NCBI GenBank assembly: GCA_903822495.1
Contig: CAIJPD010000066.1
Span: forward strand, 62,001 to 126,000
DNA length: 64,000 nt
DNA from: an uncultured Chloroflexota bacterium
GTDB taxonomy: Bacteria; Chloroflexota; Limnocylindria; Limnocylindrales; CSP1-4
Reading direction: 5' to 3'
The notes below the pieces were generated by a model. That model ran no database searches. It was not told the origin of the DNA and saw only the letters and a list, made by a program, of their open reading frames with translations. Made by a program: the position numbers and the translations under genes. This document shows, piece by piece, positions 7,906 through 16,249 of the stretch (its first letter is position 1; the number at the start of each line of letters is the position of its first letter).

Positions 7906-8724
7906 GTGAAGCTCGACTATCCATCGATCGCCGTGGACGTGGCCGGGCAGGTGGCCACGATCCGGATCCGTCACCCAAAGCGGCCGGGCGGCGACATCCA
8001 CTGGGACCTTGGCGAGGTGTTCAGCGCCCTGCGCGGCGAGGATTCCGTTCGCGTCATCGTGATCACGGGCGAGCAGGACGGGGTCTTCTCGCTGGGGCCC
8101 ACCACGGCCCAGTATCGAGCCTCGATGGCCACGCCGGGGACGCTCACGGACCCGCATCGCCTCTGGCGCACGTTCACCGGCCTGGTGCGCTGCCACGAGG
8201 CGATGGCGCAGATCGAGAAGCCCATCGTTGCGCGCGTCAACGGGACGGTCATGGGGTTTGCGCCGGCGTTCATGTTCGGCTGTGACCTGATCATCGCCCG
8301 CGAGGACGCGCTCGTGGGGGACACGCACCTGGCGCTCGCGGAGTTGGAGCTGAAGGGCCAGCCGTTCGGCGCCCCGTTTGGCATCGTGCCCGGGGACGGT
8401 GGGATGGCGCTGGCGCCCCTCTTCTTCTCGCCGCCGGTGGTCAAGGAGTTCCTGATGCTCCGGCGCACGTTCAGCGGTCGGGAGCTGGCCGACATGCACC
8501 TCATCAACCGCGCGGTCCCGGCCGGGGAGCTGGACGCCACGGTCGACGACTTCGTCCGACGGCTGCTCCAGCGCCCCGCCTACGCCCTGGCCTGGACGAA
8601 GCGCGTGGTCACCCGCCACGTGGTTGAGCAGCTCAACCGCACCCTGGACGCGGGGGCCGCGTTCGAGATGGTCACCTTCCTGCAGGCCGAGCGGGCCGGC
8701 TTCGAGGACCCGCTGGACTTCTAG
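7906..8724 (+). CDS. Enoyl-CoA hydratase/isomerase (crotonase) family protein
   Basis: A 272-residue crotonase-fold protein expected to act on a CoA thioester. It has the family pattern: an oxyanion-hole stretch around SLGPTTAQY, the helix RVNGTVMGFAPAFMFGCDLII, and the IVPGDGGM segment in place of the usual GLIPGDGG catalytic region. The C-terminal trimerisation helix contains AYALAWTKRVV. The exact reaction (hydration, isomerisation or hydrolysis) is unclear because the usual catalytic Glu positions are not clearly conserved. GTG 7906 is chosen for its AGGAGG 4 nt upstream; the longer open frame upstream is copC shadow. Confidence 0.88.
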   Translation: MKLDYPSIAVDVAGQVATIRIRHPKRPGGDIHWDLGEVFSALRGEDSVRVIVITGEQDGVFSLGPTTAQYRASMATPGTLTDPHRLWRTFTGLVRCHEAMAQIEKPIVARVNGTVMGFAPAFMFGCDLIIAREDALVGDTHLALAELELKGQPFGAPFGIVPGDGGMALAPLFFSPPVVKEFLMLRRTFSGRELADMHLINRAVPAGELDATVDDFVRRLLQRPAYALAWTKRVVTRHVVEQLNRTLDAGAAFEMVTFLQAERAGFEDPLDF

Positions 8725-8807
8725 CCCCGCGTCGCCGCGACGCATCCGCGTGCCCTCCCTCGACACTCGCGGCCTCGCCAACCCCGAAGCCCTTCGGCCG
8801 GGGCCAA

Positions 8808-8813
8808 CTACAA
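8808..8813 (+). promoter_or_regulatory. Candidate -10 box for the M16 peptidase operon
   Basis: TACAAT, 44 nt before the ATG at 8858, in the 133-bp gap after the enoyl-CoA hydratase gene. It would drive the two M16 genes and the overlapping MFS gene. Confidence 0.45.
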
Positions 8814-8857
8814 TCGCTCCAACAGTGTCCCACCGGCCGCTTGGAGCCCCATCGCCC

Positions 8858-10201
8858 ATGTCCGACGTCCACGTCCCGTTCACCGACGAGCGCCTGCCCA
8901 ACGGCCTTCGCCTGATCATCGCCGAGGACCACCTGGCCCCGGTCGCCGCCGTCAACGTCTGGTACAACGTCGGCTCCAAGCACGAGCAGCCCGGCAAGAC
9001 GGGCTTCGCGCACCTGTTCGAGCACGTGATGTTCCAGGGCTCCGCCAACGTGGGCAAGGCCGAGCACATCGCCCTGATCCAGGCCGCCGGCGGATCCATG
9101 AACGGGACCACGTGGCTGGACCGGACCAACTACTTCGAGACCATGCCGTCCCACCAGCTGGAGCTGGCGCTCTGGCTGGAGGCCGACCGGATGGGGACCC
9201 TGCTGTCGGCGCTCAGCCAGGAGAACCTCGACAACCAGCGGGCCGTCGTCAAGAACGAGAAGCGCTGGTCGTACGACAACCGGCCGTACGGGTCGTGGAG
9301 CGAGAAGATCCAGGAGTACCTCTACCCGGAGGGGCACCCCTACCACCACACGACCATCGGCAGCATGGAGGACCTGGACGCCGCCTCCCTGGAGGACGTC
9401 GGCCAGTTCTTCCGCACCTGGTACGCGCCCAACAATGCGGTCCTCTCCGTGGTGGGCGACGTGGACCCCGCCGAGGTCCGTCGCTGGGTGGACCACTACT
9501 TCGGTGCCATCCCGGCCAACGCCAGCTTCCCGCAGCTGGGGGACCTCAGCCTGCCGCCCACCATCGGCGGCGAGATCCGTGAGACCGTCACGGACAACGT
9601 GCCGCTGCCGCGCATCTACTGGGGATTCCGCTCGCCGGCGTTCGGCGACCCGCGGCTCGACGCGCTCGACCTGGCCGGCCAGATCCTGTCGGGCGGGAAG
9701 GGGAGCCGGCTCCATCGCCGGCTGGTCCGCAAGGAGCGGCTGGCGCAGGACGTGTCGTTCTTCTCGATGGGCTTCGTGGGCGGCGCCTCCATCACGGCCG
9801 GCTGGGCCACGGTCCGGCCCGGCGTGGATCTTGCCGTGGTCGAGGCCGCCTACTGGGAGGAGCTGGAACGCCTGACTCGGGAGCCTGTGACCGCGGACGA
9901 GCTCCAGCGCGCCAAGGCGCTGATCGAATCGGACGAGCTGGGCGCGCTCCAGAGCACCGATGAGCGGGCCGACCGACTGTCCATGTACGCGACGCTCTTC
10001 GACGATCCCGGCATGATCAACCGGATGCTGGACCGCTACCTGTCGGTGACGGCTGAGCAGATCCGGGCCGTCGCGGCCGACGTGCTGCGGGTCGACAACC
10101 GCGTGGTGCTCACCTACCTGCCGAAGGGAGCGCCACCCGACGGCGACGCGCAGGACGTGCCCGGTGAGGCCGGTTCCGATGACAAGCAGGTGGTGGCATG
10201 A
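8858..10201 (+). CDS. M16 zinc peptidase, catalytic subunit
   Basis: A 447-residue pitrilysin/insulinase-family peptidase. The inverted zinc motif HLFEH is at 52-56, and the distal Glu lies in the ENLDNQRAVVKNE segment about 70 residues later, so the enzyme should be active. Related bacterial pairs form heterodimers degrading peptides, with the second subunit supplying substrate-binding residues. No signal peptide is seen, so it is probably cytoplasmic. Its TGA overlaps the ATG of the next gene (ATGA), which encodes that partner. Confidence 0.95.
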   Translation: MSDVHVPFTDERLPNGLRLIIAEDHLAPVAAVNVWYNVGSKHEQPGKTGFAHLFEHVMFQGSANVGKAEHIALIQAAGGSMNGTTWLDRTNYFETMPSHQLELALWLEADRMGTLLSALSQENLDNQRAVVKNEKRWSYDNRPYGSWSEKIQEYLYPEGHPYHHTTIGSMEDLDAASLEDVGQFFRTWYAPNNAVLSVVGDVDPAEVRRWVDHYFGAIPANASFPQLGDLSLPPTIGGEIRETVTDNVPLPRIYWGFRSPAFGDPRLDALDLAGQILSGGKGSRLHRRLVRKERLAQDVSFFSMGFVGGASITAGWATVRPGVDLAVVEAAYWEELERLTREPVTADELQRAKALIESDELGALQSTDERADRLSMYATLFDDPGMINRMLDRYLSVTAEQIRAVAADVLRVDNRVVLTYLPKGAPPDGDAQDVPGEAGSDDKQVVA

Positions 10202-11604
10202 CCGACATCGTCGTCAAGGAGCGGCCCACCCCGGGCACGCCCCGGCCCTACCAGTTCCCGCCGTTCGAGCGCCGGCAGCTGGCCAACGGGCTCAACGTGC
10301 TGGTCGTGGACCTGCCGGGACGCCCGCTCCTCTCCGCCCAGCTGGTCTTCCGCTCCGGCGCGGCGGACGAGCCCGCGGACCAGGCCGGTGCCACGGTGCT
10401 GGCGGCAAGGGCCCTGTCCGAGGGCACCAAGTTCCGCGACGCGATCGAGCTCACCGAGAATGCCGAACGGTGGGGCGCCTCGCTCCACGCCGAGGCGGGC
10501 TGGGATGCCGTGACCGCCGGCGTGGCCGTTCCGGCCGCGCGGCTCCTGCCGGCGCTGGAGCTGCTCGCCGAGATGGTCCTGGAACCCGCCTTCCCGGAGG
10601 CCGAGGTGGACCGCCTTCGCGACGAGCGGCTCAACGACCTGCTCCAGGCCAAGGCGGATCCGCGCCGCCGCGCCGAGGAGGAGTTCGCGCTCTCCATCTA
10701 CCGCGGCTCGCCGTACGGCCGGCCCATGGGCGGGACCCGCGAAACGGTTGCCGGGCTCAACCGCGACCGGGTGGAGGGGGCCTGGGCCCGCTGGTTTGAT
10801 CCCGCGCGAACCACGCTGGTCATCGGTGGCTCGCTCGCCGGCCTGGATGTCCACCACATCGCCAGCACGCTGTTCGGCGCGTGGGACCGCCATCCCAGGG
10901 CCGTCGTGCCCGGTGACATCCCGGCGGACTCGGCGGTGGAATCCAGGTTTGTCCGCGTGGTCCATCGCCCGGGCGCGGTCCAGACGGAGATTCGGATCGG
11001 CCACCCGGGAGCGGCGCGCCGGATCCCCGACTTCCACGCGGTCTCGGTGATGAGCGCCATCCTGGGCGGCCTGTTCAACTCGCGGATGAACATGAAGCTG
11101 CGCGAGGAGAAGGGCTACACCTATGGCGCCAGCGCCGGGTTCGACCTTCGTCGGTCCGCCGGCCCGTTCGGAACGCGCGCGGCCGTCAACACCGAGGTCA
11201 CCGTCCCGGCCGTGCAGGACATGCTGGCCGAGCTGGACCGGATCCGCGACGGCCTGGTCGCCCCGGACGAGCTGAACGCCGCCCGCGACTTCCTGGTCGG
11301 CATCTTCCCGCTCCGGTTCGAGACGCCGGGCGCGGTGGTCGGTGCGCTGGGCGGCCTCGTCTCGATGGGCCTGCCCGACGACGAGCTGAACCGCTACCGG
11401 CCGGCCATCGAGGCCGTGTCGGCGGAGCAGGTGCTGGCCGCCGCGCGGGCGCACATCCAGCCGGATCGCTCGGCGATCGTCCTCGTGGGCGACGCGGACG
11501 CGTTCGGGGCGGACCTCGAGGCCGCCGGCCTTGGACCCATCACGATCCACCGGGACGACGCCGGGCCGTCACAGGAGTCAGGGGCTGCCGACGCCGTCGA
11601 CTGA
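10198..11604 (+). CDS. M16 peptidase-like non-catalytic partner subunit
   Basis: A 468-residue M16 homologue. The zinc motif is replaced by a sequence around AGATVLAARALSEGTK, so no metal site exists, while the substrate-binding region of the C-terminal half (REEKGYTYGASAGF) is retained. This is the usual division of labour in M16B heterodimers, like mitochondrial processing peptidase alpha. Start codon and coupling (ATGA) with the catalytic subunit support a 1:1 complex. The final 74 bp overlap the next reading frame. Confidence 0.92.
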   Translation: MTDIVVKERPTPGTPRPYQFPPFERRQLANGLNVLVVDLPGRPLLSAQLVFRSGAADEPADQAGATVLAARALSEGTKFRDAIELTENAERWGASLHAEAGWDAVTAGVAVPAARLLPALELLAEMVLEPAFPEAEVDRLRDERLNDLLQAKADPRRRAEEEFALSIYRGSPYGRPMGGTRETVAGLNRDRVEGAWARWFDPARTTLVIGGSLAGLDVHHIASTLFGAWDRHPRAVVPGDIPADSAVESRFVRVVHRPGAVQTEIRIGHPGAARRIPDFHAVSVMSAILGGLFNSRMNMKLREEKGYTYGASAGFDLRRSAGPFGTRAAVNTEVTVPAVQDMLAELDRIRDGLVAPDELNAARDFLVGIFPLRFETPGAVVGALGGLVSMGLPDDELNRYRPAIEAVSAEQVLAAARAHIQPDRSAIVLVGDADAFGADLEAAGLGPITIHRDDAGPSQESGAADAVD

Positions 11605-13006
11605 CGGGGCCAACACGTCGGCCGGCGGCACCTCGCCGACCGGCGCTGGCGCCACCCCGCCCGACGCGGCCACATCGGTCCCGGATCAGCCCGGCGCCAC
11701 GCCGGGGATCATCTCGTCGCGTCCCACGCCCAACTCCGGCGGCTTGGGCGGCCGCGTCATCCGGCACCTGCCAGCCCTCGCCTCGCCGGCCTATCGGAAC
11801 CTCCTGTTCGGCTACACGGTGGCGACGATCGGCGGCCTGATGTACTCCACGTCCCAGGGTTGGCTGGTCCTGACGCTGACCAATTCGCCGGGGCTCCTGG
11901 CACTCACGACCGCGGCCCAGAACGCCCCAATGCTCCTGATCTCGCTCCTGGCGGGGGCGCTCGCCGACCAGGTTGACCGGCGCCGGCTGCTGGTCCTGAC
12001 CTACCTGGCTGGCGCACTCCTGGCGGTGGTGCTGGCAGTGCTCACGATGACCAACGCCGTCGTCTACTGGGAGATTGTCGTCCTCGCGTTCCTCGGCGGC
12101 GCCACGCAGGCCGTCTCGTATCCGTCGCAGCAGTCGATCCTGCCGACGATGGTCCACCGGAGCGCCATCGGCAATGCCATCGCGCTCAACTCGGTCTCGT
12201 ACAACATCGCACGGATCCTTGGGCCCGCGCTGGCCGGGCTGGCGATCGCCGCCGGCGGGCTCGTGGTGGGCTTCTGGGCCAACGCCGCGGGCTACCTGGT
12301 GGTCGCCGCGATCATGTGGCGGCTGCCGATTCCTCCACGCCCTGGCGCCCGGACCCAGGCCAGCCTCTGGTCGAACCTCCTCGCCGGCATCGGCTACGTT
12401 CGATCGCAGCCGATGATCGCCCTGCTGGTGCTCCTGGCAGGGGTGCCCGGCCTGTTCGTCCTGAACATCTTCACGTTCTTCCCCGTGTATGCGCGCGACA
12501 TCCTGGAGATCGGGGCGCCCGGCCTGGGGCTGCTCCTGGGCGCGGTTGGGGCGGGTGCCATCCTGGGTGCGGGCAGCTACGCGGTCGTGCTGCCCGGCGG
12601 CGGCAGCGCGCGGCTGATGATGGGCGGCCTGGGCCTGGTGGCCATCACGCTCGCGATCTTCGCGGTCTCCAGATCGCTGCCTGTCTCGATCGTCGTGCTC
12701 GTCATCTACGGTGCGGCACAGGTGGGCTTCTACTCGACGATCCAGTCGCTGCTCCAGGTGCTCTCGGTGCCCAGGATGCGTGGTCGCGTGATGTCGCTGT
12801 ACATGGTGATGGCGCTGGGTGTCGCACCGCTGGGGAACGTCCTGTCCGGCCTGATCGCGGAACAGCTGGGCGTCCAGGTGGCCCTGGCGGGTGGCGGGGT
12901 CATCACCCTGGCGGCCGTCGCGTGGGCCTGGTTCGGGTCGCCCGAGCTCCGGGTGCTTCACCCCTCGCGCATCCGCGCCCACGACGCCGCGACCAGCACG
13001 CCCTGA
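11531..13006 (+). CDS. MFS transporter, DHA3/EntS-like
   Basis: A major-facilitator protein of up to 491 residues with 12 predicted helices. It has the A-motif-like loop GALADQVDRRRLL between helices 2 and 3 and the VSYPSQQSILPTMV loop characteristic of DHA3-type exporters (macrolide/siderophore efflux). The first about 70 residues are Ser/Thr/Gly/Pro-rich and probably cytoplasmic. The start is uncertain: TTG 11531 lies inside the peptidase gene, while a CTG near 11586 sits 7 nt after an AGGAG. Overlap with the M16 pair suggests co-expression, possibly peptide export, but the substrate is unknown. Confidence 0.88.
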   Translation: MDPSRSTGTTPGRHRSQGLPTPSTDGANTSAGGTSPTGAGATPPDAATSVPDQPGATPGIISSRPTPNSGGLGGRVIRHLPALASPAYRNLLFGYTVATIGGLMYSTSQGWLVLTLTNSPGLLALTTAAQNAPMLLISLLAGALADQVDRRRLLVLTYLAGALLAVVLAVLTMTNAVVYWEIVVLAFLGGATQAVSYPSQQSILPTMVHRSAIGNAIALNSVSYNIARILGPALAGLAIAAGGLVVGFWANAAGYLVVAAIMWRLPIPPRPGARTQASLWSNLLAGIGYVRSQPMIALLVLLAGVPGLFVLNIFTFFPVYARDILEIGAPGLGLLLGAVGAGAILGAGSYAVVLPGGGSARLMMGGLGLVAITLAIFAVSRSLPVSIVVLVIYGAAQVGFYSTIQSLLQVLSVPRMRGRVMSLYMVMALGVAPLGNVLSGLIAEQLGVQVALAGGGVITLAAVAWAWFGSPELRVLHPSRIRAHDAATSTP

Positions 13007-13014
13007 CGGCCGAC

Positions 13015-13044
13015 AACCGCTCGAGCAAAGCGGTTTTGCAAACC
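13015..13044 (+). terminator. Candidate hairpin terminator after the MFS gene
   Basis: AACCGCT (13015-13021) pairs with AGCGGTT (13029-13035) around a 7-nt loop and is followed by TTGC. An overlapping alternative hairpin GGTTT/AAACC spans 13032-13044. It begins 9 nt after the stop codon in a notably A/T-rich patch. The U-tract is short, so it is either a weak terminator or an operator for the next gene. Confidence 0.4.
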
Positions 13045-13168
13045 GGTTAGAGATTCCTGGCCGAACCTGAAACTTCCTCGCGGGAAGCTGACTCAGGTTG
13101 GCAGAGGCAGCACGACGGGCACCCGAGTCCAGGGCCCGCGAGACCACTGCCACAGGGAGCACACAGCC

Positions 13169-13669
13169 ATGATCGGTCCCGTTCGGATCATCCGCGGCCT
13201 GGGGATCGCCGCAGCCTGCCTCGTCCTGATTGTCGGTGGCGCGCTCGGCGCGGACGCGATTGTCCGCGGGAACAGCTCGGCCTCGGCCGGCCTGGTGCAC
13301 TCGCTGCTGCTCGCGGCTCCGGACGGCTCGGCCGCCCCCGGCGGCGCCGGCGCCATTGAGGCGAACCGCAGCCCCGAGCCGTCGGAGCGCGCCGAGGCAT
13401 CCCACTCGCCGGAACCGTCCGGGGCCGTCGAGGCCGGCGACGACAAGGGCGTGGACACGGACGACGCCAACGACGATCACGGTGCGGGCGTCGAGGCCGG
13501 CGACGACAAGGGCGGCCTTCGCCCCAACGGGTCACCCGAGCCCAGCAAGACCCCGAAGCCCAGCGAATCCCCCCGCGCGTCCGCTTCGACCGGCTCCAAC
13601 TCCGGTTCCGGATCCAACTCCGGCTCCAACTCGGGCGGCGGCTCCAACGACGGCTCCGGCCATCGCTGA
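13169..13669 (+). CDS. Low-complexity exported or membrane-tethered protein
   Basis: A 166-residue protein with one N-terminal hydrophobic segment (about 8-27, IIRGLGIAAACLVLIVGGAL) and an extracytoplasmic tail rich in Ser, Pro, Glu, Asp and Gly. A 25-nt exact DNA repeat (starting at 13427 and 13490, period 63) encodes VEAGDDKG twice, 21 residues apart, and the C-terminus is a run of SGSNSG units. An AGGGAG lies upstream of the ATG. No enzyme domain is recognised. It precedes an ECF sigma/anti-sigma pair whose anti-sigma has a similar tail, so envelope-related co-regulation is possible. Confidence 0.65.
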   Translation: MIGPVRIIRGLGIAAACLVLIVGGALGADAIVRGNSSASAGLVHSLLLAAPDGSAAPGGAGAIEANRSPEPSERAEASHSPEPSGAVEAGDDKGVDTDDANDDHGAGVEAGDDKGGLRPNGSPEPSKTPKPSESPRASASTGSNSGSGSNSGSNSGGGSNDGSGHR

Positions 13670-13763
13670 GCCAAGCCTCCTGCCGACGCCCTCCTGACCC
13701 TGCCTCACCAACCCACCCGCATCCGGATCCGTGGTCGCACGATGGCCAGCGTCGAATTCGCCG

Positions 13764-14489
13764 ATGATGGGAGCCGACACGAACGTGCCGGCCGCCAGGC
13801 GGATAGCGACGTCGACCTGGAGTGCGACCATCGAACGGAACCGGCCGCCCGAGGTGGCGGCGCAATCCGCCACCACCGGGCCAGTGGCCTCCGGCTCGCC
13901 GGGACCCCATGCCGATGATCTCGCGATCGTCAGGGCCGTCCTGGGGGGTGACCGCGATGCGTTCCGCACGCTGGTCGAGCGCGAATCGGCCTCGCTCATC
14001 CGTGCCTGCCAGCGCATCCTCGGGGACCTGCACGAGGCCGAGGACGTCGCCCAGGAGGCCTTCGTGATCGCCTACCGGTCCCTCGGGACGTGGCGCGGTG
14101 ATGGGCCATTCGGGGCCTGGCTCTCGCGGATCGCCGTTCGCGACGCGATCCGCCGCGCAAGGCGCCGGCGTGAGGTCACCTGGACCTCGCCCCAGCCGAT
14201 GGGGGAGACCCAGTCGGGCGCCGAGGCGGTCGTGGGCTTCGGGGGCAGCCGGTCTGCCGCCGATCCGGCGATCAACCTCATCCAGACCGAGCGAACCGCA
14301 GCCATCCGCCTGGCGGTCAGTCGCCTGGACGAGCCGTATCGCGAGACCGTCGCGCTCCGCTTCTTCGCGGAGCGCTCCCTCAACGAGATCGCGGCCGAGA
14401 CCGGCCGCCCGCTCGCAACCGTCAAGACTCACCTTCGTCGCGGCCTGCTGCGACTTCGTGAGCGCCTGGATGAAGGAGATCACCTGTGA
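13764..14489 (+). CDS. ECF-type RNA polymerase sigma factor
   Basis: A sigma-70-family factor without region 1. Region 2 (DDLAIVRAVLGGDRDAF to EDVAQEAFVIAYRSL, with the DAF and EDVAQE core-binding motifs) is followed by a Gly/Ser linker. Region 4 then ends with the helix-turn-helix SLNEIAAETGRPLATVKTHLRRGL. The ATG at 13764 is preferred, giving about 241 residues; a GTG at 13731 and an ATG at 13767 are also in frame, and none has a good Shine-Dalgarno sequence. The stop overlaps the GTG of the anti-sigma gene (GTGA), the classic ECF arrangement. Confidence 0.9.
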   Translation: MMGADTNVPAARRIATSTWSATIERNRPPEVAAQSATTGPVASGSPGPHADDLAIVRAVLGGDRDAFRTLVERESASLIRACQRILGDLHEAEDVAQEAFVIAYRSLGTWRGDGPFGAWLSRIAVRDAIRRARRRREVTWTSPQPMGETQSGAEAVVGFGGSRSAADPAINLIQTERTAAIRLAVSRLDEPYRETVALRFFAERSLNEIAAETGRPLATVKTHLRRGLLRLRERLDEGDHL

Positions 14490-15520
14490 GCGGCCCCGGG
14501 GGCCTTCGGCCTGGCTTCGATCCTGACGAGCTCCGCGGCGGAGACGGACCCGATGCGTCCGACGCCGAGCTGGGTCACGCCTGGGCGATGGCGCGGGAGC
14601 TGGGCTCCGCCGTTGCCAGGGATGGGGGCCCGGTCGAGGAGTTCGGACTGGCCGATGGAGGCACGGGCGCGGCGGATCCCGACTTCGTGGCGCGCGTCAT
14701 GGCCGCAATCGAGCGCGAGCCGGCGCCGCGATCGTCGGCGGTGGTTGCCGGCAATTCGGCCCGGCTGGGTATCTTCTCGGCCGGCCTCGCCGCCTTCCGC
14801 GACGCGTGGCGTGTGGCATTTGGCCCGGGCCGCTCGCTGGTCGGGCGTGCTGGAGCCCTCGCCTACGTCGTTGTCGCGCTTGCCGTGCTGGGTTCCGCGG
14901 CCAGCGTCGCCGTGGTCGGCACCGCGTCACTCCTCTCGCCGGACGGGACATCAACGCCGACGCCCCTGGCCTCGCAGCCGGCTGCGGTCCCGGGGAGCAC
15001 CCTGGTCCCCGGTCGGTCGCTGGCCCCGGGCGAGACCCACACACCCGGCGCGTCCGCCGAGCCTGCGTCATCCGCGGGACCGGGCGAGCCCACGGCCCCC
15101 GATGCCAGCGGACTCCCGGCCGCGACGGATGACCGCCGCGGGCGTGGGTCGGACGATCCCACGCTGGGTCCCGGTCAGACCGCGTCGCCCTCGCCCTCGG
15201 GGTCGCCCGACGGCAGCCACGCGCCCAAGCCAACACCGACGGCGACGCCGACCGGCACGCCCAGGGCCACCAGCCCGAACAGCGGCGGCGGGGGTGGGGG
15301 GTGGCGGCGGATCTACCGCGACCCCGACGACGAGCCCTGGGGCAACGCCCTAGCGGACTGCAGGCCGCGGGTGGTGCCGGCCCCGCCCGCACCCACGCCC
15401 GGCCCCGCTCATCGCCGCGCGGCCCAGTTTGATCGGGCGCCGCGCCGCCCGGCCGGATCGGGCCGCATCCCACCGGCGGCGGGGCGCCGGGCCCTGGAAA
15501 CCGCTACGCTCCGACCATGA
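14486..15520 (+). CDS. Putative membrane anti-sigma factor, 3' end probably frameshifted
   Basis: An acidic cytoplasmic N-terminus (about 1-120) that presumably binds the coupled sigma factor, one transmembrane helix (about 122-150, ALAYVVVALAVLGSAASVAVVG) and a long Ser/Thr/Pro extracytoplasmic tail. No zinc-binding HxxxCxxC is seen. At the G-tract near 15288-15307 the tail changes abruptly to WRRIYRDPDDEPW and runs on to the next gene. Removing one G gives a tail ending STATPTTSPGATP with a stop at 15353, which fits the composition. As written the frame ends in an ATGA overlap with the next gene. Confidence 0.75.
   Translation: MSGPGGLRPGFDPDELRGGDGPDASDAELGHAWAMARELGSAVARDGGPVEEFGLADGGTGAADPDFVARVMAAIEREPAPRSSAVVAGNSARLGIFSAGLAAFRDAWRVAFGPGRSLVGRAGALAYVVVALAVLGSAASVAVVGTASLLSPDGTSTPTPLASQPAAVPGSTLVPGRSLAPGETHTPGASAEPASSAGPGEPTAPDASGLPAATDDRRGRGSDDPTLGPGQTASPSPSGSPDGSHAPKPTPTATPTGTPRATSPNSGGGGGGWRRIYRDPDDEPWGNALADCRPRVVPAPPAPTPGPAHRRAAQFDRAPRRPAGSGRIPPAAGRRALETATLRP
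15505..15510 (+). promoter_or_regulatory. Leaderless-type -10 box for the PfkB-like gene
   Basis: TACGCT, 6 nt before the ATG at 15517, with no room for a Shine-Dalgarno sequence. Confidence 0.4.
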
Positions 15521-16248
15521 TTGTTGTGATCGGGCGGCTCCTCGCGGTGGCAGACCAGGGATCGATGGCGACCGGGACGGAGGGCACGCGGGTCGGCGTC
15601 GGTGGCCTGGCCGGTCGGATCGCGGTCGCCGCGGCCGCCGATGGGTCCCGCGTGGAGCTGATCGCCAAGCTGGGCGATGATTCCACCGGCGATGCGACCC
15701 TCTTCGCGCTGACGCGTGCCTCGGTTGGCCACGCCGCGATCCTCCGTGATCCATCGCGGCCCACGCCCGTGATCGCCCCGGCGCCCGTCGCCGCCAGGTC
15801 CGCCGACACGGACGACGCGGATGACGAGTGGCTCGACGCCATCGTGGCGGAGGCGGAGGCCGAGGATGGCGACGACGCCGCCCGCGCCGACCTGGAGCTG
15901 GATGCGGCCGGCCTGGCGCTGGAGCCCGGCGACCTGGAGCTGGCGCTCCGCTACCTGACCGACCTCTCGGTCGTCGTGCTCGCCGATCCGGCCGTGCCGG
16001 GCCTCGTCGCCGCCGCGGCAGACGGTGCCGCATTTGCCGGGGCCGCGCTGGTGATCATCGGCGACCCGGAGGCGCTCCTCGCCGAGGGCGCGCCCCAGGA
16101 TGCCACCATCCTGTCGGCCCCCGCCAGCGATGCGGACGGCATCTTCACCACGCTGATCGCCGAGTACGCGGTCGCACTGGACGCCGGCAAGACGCCGGCC
16201 GAGGCCTGGGCGACCGCCACCCGTCGCATCGGTGCCCAGCGGGCCTGA
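15517..16248 (+). CDS. Degenerate PfkB/ribokinase-like protein
   Basis: A 243-residue protein with the outline of a sugar kinase. The N-terminal GVGGLAGRIAVAAAADGSRVELIAKLGDDSTGDA region (in two parts, 27-43 and 44-60) mirrors the family GGxxxNxAxxxxxLG and GxxGxDxxG motifs. The C-terminal helix LDAGKTPAEAWATAT mirrors the one after the catalytic GAGDxF motif. That motif itself reads DADGIF (205-210), so the catalytic Asp position is changed. An acidic insert at 97-128 replaces much of the substrate lid, and the protein is about 60 residues short. It is probably a non-catalytic descendant; the ligand is unknown. Confidence 0.6.
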   Translation: MIVVIGRLLAVADQGSMATGTEGTRVGVGGLAGRIAVAAAADGSRVELIAKLGDDSTGDATLFALTRASVGHAAILRDPSRPTPVIAPAPVAARSADTDDADDEWLDAIVAEAEAEDGDDAARADLELDAAGLALEPGDLELALRYLTDLSVVVLADPAVPGLVAAAADGAAFAGAALVIIGDPEALLAEGAPQDATILSAPASDADGIFTTLIAEYAVALDAGKTPAEAWATATRRIGAQRA

Positions 16249-16249
16249 G

